Source: Bacteroidia bacterium (GTDB lineage: Bacteria; Bacteroidota; Bacteroidia; Bacteroidales; VadinHA17). From it: a stretch of 21,244 nucleotides of DNA. Shown here one piece after another: positions 15,014 to 21,244 of this stretch. The position numbers and the translations under genes are program-made. Location: the NCBI GenBank assembly GCA_026391515.1, contig JAPLEC010000358.1:1-21244 (forward strand), read 5' to 3'. The notes beneath the pieces were generated by a model. That model was not told the origin of the DNA. It worked only from the letters and a program-made list of their open reading frames with translations, and did no database searches. Every line of letters begins with the position of its first letter. Position 1 is the stretch's first letter.

Positions 15014-16975
15014 TCAATATTTAAAATCCACTTTTGTTCTTCCTTCCGGCAGTTTATCAGAGGGTGGTGTCTCTCCTGCATGTATTTTATAAAGATTTTT
15101 ATGCATAATGGTTATCGCTTCAACCAGATCCTTGTACGGCCGGTCGGTTACATCTATTATACCTATGTTATAATTCTCCCCGTCACTCCGGCCTGTATTT
15201 GCCTGGTCGCTCCACTGGAACCAATGGGCACCGATGACAGCAGGATGAGAAAATGCATTTTCAGTATAATATCTGTAAGCTACCCCCCTGTTATACTGGT
15301 CTTTAACCTGGCATAATCCTGCCGCCATTCCTCTGCCGGGAGTTCCAAAATGATACTCCCCAATCAGAATTGGAAGACCGGTTATAGAATTTACCTTGTC
15401 CAGATAACCCGGATCAGGCTTGTAGGCATAGGTGTTTAGACTATAGACATCGAAGATCTTTGCCATCTCGATAATGTAATCCGGGGGTGTCCCACCGAAC
15501 CGGATACCCAGAATAAGATGATTCGGATCATACTTCCTGATGGCACTGGTAACAAGATCCAGATATTTCTGAAAAGTTATCTTGCAGAATTCTACCCTGC
15601 GGTCATGGTTATCTCCGGCTTCCAGGAACTTCATCAGGGCTTTTTGTGTTTCAGTGTCGGGGCCTTCAAGGATGCTTGTCACAGCCAGTGATTCCCTGTT
15701 CGGCCATGGTGGTTCGTTTCCGATAAAGTATCCAATGATCCATTGATTATCTTTTTGAGGCATAAGTTGCTCTTTAGCCCTTCTTTCAATATTGTCAGAA
15801 AATTCCTTTGACCAGACATCAGGGATCCCCATAATTTCAGCACCTCCTCCAGTTGCCCTGAAATATGTGATATAAGGTTTTTGCAACACCTGTGAACCTG
15901 TGGTGAATCCCCAGGCATTCATCCTGCGGATAGTCATCTCATTGGATTTTTCTCTCCAGCTATCTCCATAACGCCGCTGCAGGTTCCATCCAAGAAAATT
16001 AGCACTTCGTGGACGATTGCCAGTTGACCGATTTTGAAACTGTGCTCCCTGCTGTTGGTTCATTGCAGGATTCTGAGGCGGATTCTCCGGACGATTATTG
16101 AATGACATCTCCTGTCTGGGAGGTATCATTTTGAAAATGGAATCGCGTCCTCTCATTGGTGTGCCTGTCGACCCTGATCCAATGCCATTTGAACTGGTTG
16201 AAAGAAACAAATGTCCTTCAGGATCGACGAACCACCAATGGTTATTTATCTTCTCAACTCTGAAGAAACCTGTGGCTTTAACCTGAGTATTCAGGTATCC
16301 TCCGAACTTGCCGTAATTAAAATCAACCGGAGCAAGGTTTTTATCTTCAAGGTCCCAGTAAGTTTTCAGCTCTTCCAGGTTATTGACTTTTCCCTCCCAT
16401 GTTTCCGGGATCCACTGACCGAATTCATCAACCAGAACCTTTGGTGACAACAATGAATCACCCGGATCGGTAATTGAAAGCGTTAAAGATTTAATTTCAA
16501 GGGTAGGATTATTCAATGGAGTTATCATCCTGAACTTAATACTGTCAATTATTCCAACTTTCCCAAAACCTCCTTGTTCCACATTTATCCATCCCATTGT
16601 GCGGGGCTGGTTCCATGTCGCGGCCATGTCATTTCCTCTGGAAGGCTGCGCCCTGTAAAAATCAAGAGGAACCACAAACCTCATAAATGCACCGGCAAAA
16701 GGATGTATTCTTTTAAACAGATAACCATCAGGGTTTCTCAGTCCTACTTCAAATCTCTGCGATGAGGATGCTTTGAATGTAAGTATCATGTATTCGTAAT
16801 CTGACCAGTCAGTGGGGAGATCAGGATTAATTGCCCTGACGGGGAAAGCATGTTCAGAGATATCACCCTCATTGAATGTAATATTCCAGCCAGCTTGCCT
16901 GGAGCAATATGCAAATAAAAGAGCGAGGCAGACAATGCCCACTATTATTCTCCGTTTCATTTTTGTTTTCTTCAT
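15014..16975 (-). CDS. Clan GH-A glycoside hydrolase resembling GH50 beta-agarases, exported
   Basis: 653 residues. A hydrophobic N-terminal segment (9-23) ending in AYCSRQ may be a signal or a non-canonical lipobox. Residues about 30-175 form a beta-sandwich carbohydrate-binding-like domain, and 230-630 the TIM barrel. The acid/base is Glu421 in IGNEPPW and the nucleophile Glu540 in LIGEYHFGT. HWFQWSDQ (584-591), GRSDGENYN (595-603) and DVTDRPY (608-614) recall GH50 agarases, which cleave beta-1,4 bonds of agarose. Family assignment is from memory of these motifs; an unassigned GH-A beta-galactosidase-like enzyme is possible. A Pro/Asn/Gln-rich low-complexity insert sits at about 291-325 in the barrel. 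The gene starts 52 bp after the DUF5107 gene and is followed on this strand by the pseudogene. Confidence 0.75.
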   Translation of the reverse strand: MKKTKMKRRIIVGIVCLALLFAYCSRQAGWNITFNEGDISEHAFPVRAINPDLPTDWSDYEYMILTFKASSSQRFEVGLRNPDGYLFKRIHPFAGAFMRFVVPLDFYRAQPSRGNDMAATWNQPRTMGWINVEQGGFGKVGIIDSIKFRMITPLNNPTLEIKSLTLSITDPGDSLLSPKVLVDEFGQWIPETWEGKVNNLEELKTYWDLEDKNLAPVDFNYGKFGGYLNTQVKATGFFRVEKINNHWWFVDPEGHLFLSTSSNGIGSGSTGTPMRGRDSIFKMIPPRQEMSFNNRPENPPQNPAMNQQQGAQFQNRSTGNRPRSANFLGWNLQRRYGDSWREKSNEMTIRRMNAWGFTTGSQVLQKPYITYFRATGGGAEIMGIPDVWSKEFSDNIERRAKEQLMPQKDNQWIIGYFIGNEPPWPNRESLAVTSILEGPDTETQKALMKFLEAGDNHDRRVEFCKITFQKYLDLVTSAIRKYDPNHLILGIRFGGTPPDYIIEMAKIFDVYSLNTYAYKPDPGYLDKVNSITGLPILIGEYHFGTPGRGMAAGLCQVKDQYNRGVAYRYYTENAFSHPAVIGAHWFQWSDQANTGRSDGENYNIGIIDVTDRPYKDLVEAITIMHKNLYKIHAGETPPSDKLPEGRTKVDFKY

Positions 16976-17027
16976 GGTTTTTTATGATCAGTTTAAGGAT
17001 TATTGAGCTTCAGATTAAAGAATAATT

Positions 17028-20000
17028 TCATAATAAATCCAATGCAATCTTAGCGCTTAGGAAATCGGGTGATTCGTCAAGAGCTGCATTGAATTCTTCG
17101 CGAGCCTTGTTTTTGTTACCCAGACCCGTATAGCCAAGACCTGCAATATAATGTGGCATGGCTATATTATCACGTGAAGGCTGGCGTCGTGCAGCAACGA
17201 ACTGGGGATCACCCTGATTGTCTGGCTGAGTTGATCCTGTATTTGTCACGGCATCAGCCAGTTCCCTGAAAAGAGTCTCACTACTATCGGCAGAGCCAAG
17301 TTTCTTTTGAGCGAGTGCAACATAATAACGTAGTTCTCCCTGTGCAAGCGGACTGTTACCAAATGCACGTCCCTGAGCATTGAATCCTGACCTGTTGTCT
17401 CTTGAACCAGCATTAATAACTTCGTTCCATGATTGTTTTGCTTTATCATTTTCGCCGAGGGCTTCATATGCGCAGCCGGTCCAATAGGAAATCTGGACAT
17501 TTCGTGAATTACGTCCCTGTTGTGCTCTAAGATTATCAGGAGGTGTCAGAGCGGCTTTGAAATCAGCTAGTGCATCGCTGTATCTTCTTGACTTATATCG
17601 TTTTAACCCTCTAATTAAATGGGCATCAGCCCATGCCTGACCGGTGTTAAATGCATTACCTCCCTCCCAAATGTTGAAAATACGGCTCTCCATCAGGAGG
17701 ATAGCTTCGTCAGTCTTACCCACAAAGGTTTTCAGATTGATCATGTCTCCAAGGGCTTCGTCATTTCTGACAACAACTTTTTGATTTGTTTCAAGAACAG
17801 CTAGGCGTTTTTCTACCGGTGTTCCTGCTGATTTGTAAAGTCTGTCAAGCTCCGCAAAGTGTGTAGGATAAGGATTACTTATTGCTACTGCCCTTTCCAG
17901 ATATGAAATTGCTTTCATTCTGTTTTCATCGCCGGCTTTATGGGAATAAGCCTGAGCGAGATTTCTTAAGGCTATGGAGAAGTGCGGATCGAGAGATGCT
18001 GCTTTTTCCCAATGAGTGATCGCCTCATCGGGCTGCCAGTCAAAGAGGAGATTACCCAGATAGTAATGGGCATGTGCATCCTCTGGATTTACCTCGATAG
18101 CCCGCTGCAACAGAGTTATAACCTCGGACTGGAACGGAAATACATATTCTGATGATTGCAGGGAGGCTTGCTTCCTGCATTCAGCAGCTTTGGAACCATC
18201 TCCCAACTTTTCATGGAAATGGCCCAGGTAATAATATACAAGTGGATTAATTGAAGCTTTGTCTTTGGAGGTTTCAATCATTCTAGTCAGAACATTGACC
18301 CCATCATTCCAGAGGCCTGAATTATAAAACTCTGCAGCAGTCTCCTGTGCGGTGATCTGAAAACCGTTCAAAGCAGGAAAAAGATTATCTGCTATTTTCT
18401 CATCCTTTGCGACCAGCCATTTTTCGGCCATAAGCCGGATATCAAGCGGATCTGTCTTGTGAGATGCAAATTCAAGCACTTGAAGAGCTTCGTCTGGCCG
18501 ATCCAGATGACGAAGTATGGCAGCTTTCAGGCTGTATGCACGAACATTTAATGCATTTGCATCAAGCGACTGGTTGATATAATTAAGTGCTGAAGAAAAG
18601 TCATTTCGGGCGACTGCGATTTCAGCCAGTGAGTAATAGGAAGGAGCTTTCCATTCCTGGCTCCATGCAGCCTTATAAAATGCAGTAAATGCTTCATCGT
18701 TCCTTCCCTGTTCTTTGAGCGCAATCCCCAGGTAATAAAAAGGTTCAGCATTCTTTGGAGTTGTGAATTGGAATGTAAGCCGATCGATTGCTTTGAGGAA
18801 ATGCTGTTCGGCTGATACAACCCTTGCACACCTTAAATCGAGCAATCCCATACCGGTATTGGCTTCAATATTACCCGGATCGCGTCTTAATAGCTCCAAC
18901 CAATAAGTATCTGCGTCAAGTGAGGGATTATGGAACTGATCAATGCGCTGACCAGCAAGATATAATTCTTCATTATTTTCAATCTTCTGAGGCGTTATTG
19001 GATTGTTAACCGGTTCAGGTCTGGGGACAGGTTGCAAACGAAGAGGCGAATAGGCAACAAGCTCCTTCCCGGCCAATGAAAGCGAGGCACGAACATCATG
19101 CTCATCCACGTTGGCGGGTAAAGCGATCTGCTTTGAATAAGGTTTCGACGGTGAAATTTCGATATGCTCCTCAACAATAACCTGTTTACCAACTTTAAGA
19201 TTGACCACTGCATCCTGCATCGCCCTGGTGGTATAGAATCCAAATGATGCGTTACCGTTGCTTATTTCAAGGTTTACGGCAGCATCAAGGTTGGCGTTTT
19301 TGACACCATCTATGCCCCTGAAAGGATACCAGGAAATTTCGAAAGACCTCTCTTCAAATGGCTGCATCCATGAATAATCGGGTTGATTATCAGAATATGC
19401 GCCGACCATAATCTCAAGATAAGGTCCATCGTCATCGGTAAGAATTTTATCCCACATAGATCCCACTCCCCATGTAAAAAATTTCTTTCCTGGAACTATA
19501 TTATGATCAGCTACAGTCATTATTCCGGCATTTTTGCCATGGTCAAACCCGGCGACAAAATCATCTTCATAATTCCATGCAAAAAAAGAACCTGAATTAG
19601 GATGATTTTTATACCAGCTCTGGTCGACTGAGTCGGATATTGGCCATGGAGAGAACCCTCTCTTACTGTGACCAGTTGACCATTGAGTACTTGGTGGAAA
19701 AATAACCTGATATTTGTCGTTGGGTGCCACAGCTACATTTGCAAAACAGAGCATCGAATGTGCCAATGGAGTGCGGTTGACAATACGGATTGAACACTCC
19801 AGAACAGAGCTTCCGGGTCGTAATGTATAACCGACTGCCCATCGCATCCGGTGACGGATTTCCAGTTCACCCACCCAGATAGTTTTGGAGCCATCCGGTT
19901 GTTCCTCTGTAGTCCATTGTACAGGGATAAATGTTGACGCCCTGTGATGATGAGGAATGTTCCATTCTATGCCACCCGAAATCCAGGCTCCGGTTAATCC

Positions 20001-20384
20001 GATAAGTGCAGGCTTTATAACGTGTTGAGTATAAATGAAGTTATAATTATTTGTCTTATCAACTGCTGAAAAGAGGCGTCCCCCGACTTCCGGCAATATC
20101 CCAATCTTCAGGTACTCATTCTCAATATATACTACTTTATAAGTCTTATCGCTCTTTTTATTGGTAAGGTTATCATAAAGTGCATATGGATATATTCGTC
20201 CCTCTGCACCCTGGGATCCCTGTCCAAAGAAAAACATTGGATTCGGATCGGGAGGGCCGGTCAGATAGGTAGGGATATTTTCATTAACTTCTTTGATTGT
20301 GACCTGCGAGTTTACCTGAGTATTTCCGGATAATATCATCACCAATATACTGATGATAAAAGCTGTACGAAGAGATATATTCAT
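17028..20384 (-). CDS. Large exported DUF5107-TPR protein
   Basis: I use the ATG at 20384 (1118 residues), which starts a good signal peptide (MNISLRTAFIISILVMILSG..VNSQ). The longer frame to 20426 would overlap the end of the GH27 gene. Residues about 50-355 match the DUF5107 type of galactose-mutarotase-like beta-supersandwich, with YALYDNLTNK, PEVGGRLFSAVD and IEWNIPHHHR containing a conserved His triplet (145-147). From about 495 to the C-terminus the chain is a series of TPR helices (repeated patterns such as AHYYLGNLLFDW and PHYIAGLGYTGLG). Such proteins are frequent in Bacteroidota glycan loci, but the function is undefined; the first domain could bind or cleave sugar while the TPR array holds partner proteins. 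It starts 13 bp after the GH27 stop and is clearly co-transcribed with it. Confidence 0.85.
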   Translation of the reverse strand: MNISLRTAFIISILVMILSGNTQVNSQVTIKEVNENIPTYLTGPPDPNPMFFFGQGSQGAEGRIYPYALYDNLTNKKSDKTYKVVYIENEYLKIGILPEVGGRLFSAVDKTNNYNFIYTQHVIKPALIGLTGAWISGGIEWNIPHHHRASTFIPVQWTTEEQPDGSKTIWVGELEIRHRMRWAVGYTLRPGSSVLECSIRIVNRTPLAHSMLCFANVAVAPNDKYQVIFPPSTQWSTGHSKRGFSPWPISDSVDQSWYKNHPNSGSFFAWNYEDDFVAGFDHGKNAGIMTVADHNIVPGKKFFTWGVGSMWDKILTDDDGPYLEIMVGAYSDNQPDYSWMQPFEERSFEISWYPFRGIDGVKNANLDAAVNLEISNGNASFGFYTTRAMQDAVVNLKVGKQVIVEEHIEISPSKPYSKQIALPANVDEHDVRASLSLAGKELVAYSPLRLQPVPRPEPVNNPITPQKIENNEELYLAGQRIDQFHNPSLDADTYWLELLRRDPGNIEANTGMGLLDLRCARVVSAEQHFLKAIDRLTFQFTTPKNAEPFYYLGIALKEQGRNDEAFTAFYKAAWSQEWKAPSYYSLAEIAVARNDFSSALNYINQSLDANALNVRAYSLKAAILRHLDRPDEALQVLEFASHKTDPLDIRLMAEKWLVAKDEKIADNLFPALNGFQITAQETAAEFYNSGLWNDGVNVLTRMIETSKDKASINPLVYYYLGHFHEKLGDGSKAAECRKQASLQSSEYVFPFQSEVITLLQRAIEVNPEDAHAHYYLGNLLFDWQPDEAITHWEKAASLDPHFSIALRNLAQAYSHKAGDENRMKAISYLERAVAISNPYPTHFAELDRLYKSAGTPVEKRLAVLETNQKVVVRNDEALGDMINLKTFVGKTDEAILLMESRIFNIWEGGNAFNTGQAWADAHLIRGLKRYKSRRYSDALADFKAALTPPDNLRAQQGRNSRNVQISYWTGCAYEALGENDKAKQSWNEVINAGSRDNRSGFNAQGRAFGNSPLAQGELRYYVALAQKKLGSADSSETLFRELADAVTNTGSTQPDNQGDPQFVAARRQPSRDNIAMPHYIAGLGYTGLGNKNKAREEFNAALDESPDFLSAKIALDLL

Positions 20385-20397
20385 GATATAAACATTC

Positions 20398-21244
20398 TTA
20401 ATGTATCCTGTAAAGTCCGGCACCATGCCTTTTAATCGTCTGCGTAAATGAGTCTGTAAACATTCCGAGTTTTTCTCCGGTCCACAGATCTTTTACAGTA
20501 TGTGTTCCTGTTAAACCAAGCAACACAAATCTTACTGATACTTCAGCAAGTTCCAATGAATCGGAGGCATTAAAAAGGGCCAGGTATTTATCACCGGTTT
20601 TCGGATCATCAGCACTCCATGCGATCAGATCATTTTCCCTGAACAACTGTTTACCATTTATGCTGAGCTGGTTCACATTCAAAACATCTTTGTTGGTGAT
20701 CAACGAAAGTGTAAACTCATCGTTACTGGGAAGGTCGCCACCGAACATCAGAGGGGAGTGAAAAATGGAGAAAAGAGTCATTAAAGTATACTGCTCGTCC
20801 TTTGTGAATCCTGACCAGCGGGGTTCTCCGCGTTCAGCCCTTAACCCAATTTTGCCAAGAGGGAGCATATCTCCATCGGGATAGTAACCTTGTCCGCCAA
20901 ATCCTGTCCACCTCTCAAGAATTCTAAACTGATTCTTAAGTTGCTGCCAGTTGTCCCAGAAATCATTAGAAGTCCGCCACATATTTACATTATTCTTCAA
21001 AAATTCAGCCGATTCCGGTCTGTCTCCGCCTGGAGAGATACTTAGAACTATAGGTCTTCCGCAATTATCTATGGCTTTTCTGACCATTTCAATTTCTTTG
21101 GTGCGCCCTGACAGATCATCAACCTTTACAAAATCAACACCCCATGATGCATAAAGCTGAAAAAGGGAATTGTAGTATTCCTGGGCTCCGGATTTGCCTG
21201 CAACAATGGTATACATATCCCTGAGCCACACGCATTGACCTTCA
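20398..21244 (-). CDS. GH27-type alpha-galactosidase (N-terminus beyond window)
   Basis: The frame is open from the window edge to TAA at 20398-20400, giving 281 codons plus one base. The GTG at 21229-21231 is an internal codon, not the start, because in-frame coding continues upstream to the edge. GH27 landmarks are WGVDFVKVDD (nucleophile Asp in VKVDD), MWRTSNDFWDNW (acid/base Asp in the position of the family RxxxD motif), PDGDML, IFHSPLMFGGDLP and NKDVLNVNQ, followed by a C-terminal beta-sandwich. The enzyme should release alpha-galactose, with retention, from a polysaccharide; GH27 also contains alpha-N-acetylgalactosaminidase and beta-L-arabinopyranosidase activities. A signal peptide cannot be seen because the 5' end is missing. 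It is the upstream gene of block A, 13 bp from the DUF5107 gene. Confidence 0.88.
   Translation of the reverse strand, partial: EGQCVWLRDMYTIVAGKSGAQEYYNSLFQLYASWGVDFVKVDDLSGRTKEIEMVRKAIDNCGRPIVLSISPGGDRPESAEFLKNNVNMWRTSNDFWDNWQQLKNQFRILERWTGFGGQGYYPDGDMLPLGKIGLRAERGEPRWSGFTKDEQYTLMTLFSIFHSPLMFGGDLPSNDEFTLSLITNKDVLNVNQLSINGKQLFRENDLIAWSADDPKTGDKYLALFNASDSLELAEVSVRFVLLGLTGTHTVKDLWTGEKLGMFTDSFTQTIKRHGAGLYRIH

Noticed and set aside
20385..20426. 14-codon upstream extension of the DUF5107-TPR frame
   Set aside because: It overlaps the end of the GH27 gene; the signal peptide begins at 20384.
21229..21231. GTG as start of the GH27 gene
   Set aside because: The frame is open up to the window edge and the protein would lack the first half of the GH27 barrel; the gene is truncated by the window.

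Overview
The window looks like chromosomal DNA of a Bacteroidota bacterium, probably a glycan-degrading member of the Bacteroidales/Marinilabiliales. The evidence is indirect. The DNA is moderately AT-rich, and genes lack Shine-Dalgarno-like leaders. One leader carries an exact TAnnTTTG -7 box of the Bacteroidota type. Nearly every protein has a Sec, lipoprotein-like or Tat export signal, and the gene content is dominated by carbohydrate-active enzymes. No SusC/SusD pair, sigma/anti-sigma pair or sensor-regulator lies inside the window, so this is probably the enzyme portion of a larger polysaccharide-utilisation region.

Layout, in the direction of transcription (mostly minus strand, so high to low coordinates). 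Block A (21244-15014): the 3' part of a GH27-type alpha-galactosidase, a 1118-residue DUF5107-TPR protein, and a clan GH-A hydrolase resembling GH50 beta-agarases. Next comes a broken serine beta-lactamase-like gene (about 14954-14376) that lacks its 5' half and carries an in-frame TGA. Block B (14298-9812): a GDP-mannose 3,5-epimerase-like SDR, a cytidylyltransferase-GHMP kinase fusion, a GH29 alpha-L-fucosidase and a Tat-exported SGNH hydrolase. One gene, a Tat-type FAD-dependent oxidoreductase (8343-9815), runs on the plus strand. Its stop overlaps the SGNH hydrolase stop, and its start is 56 bp from the divergent start of block C. Block C (8286-1): a GH2 beta-mannosidase, an alginate-lyase-like alpha/alpha-toroid protein, a bicupin, an exported NagA-like amidohydrolase, a Tat-exported sugar isomerase/epimerase-like TIM barrel and a partial acetylxylan-esterase-like hydrolase.

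Read together, the enzymes suggest stepwise breakdown of a decorated heteroglycan containing galactose, mannose, an L-fucose/L-galactose type sugar, a uronate and acyl esters. Esterases (SGNH, AXE1-like) would remove acyl groups. GH27, GH29, GH2 and the GH50-like enzyme would cut glycosidic bonds, and the lyase-like protein would act on uronates. The FAD oxidoreductase and the isomerase-like protein may perform redox-based sugar chemistry in the periplasm. The epimerase and the kinase-nucleotidylyltransferase fusion are the only clearly cytoplasmic enzymes and look like a nucleotide-sugar module embedded in a catabolic locus.

The most striking non-coding feature is a seven-copy, 17-bp tandem repeat (1037-1155) filling most of the gap before the esterase gene. 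Its units resemble the 7-1-7 Fur/PerR-type palindrome, units alternate A/G at one position, and two neighbouring units form a perfect 12-bp hairpin. Functions are assigned from visible motifs and family resemblance only; substrates are inferred.
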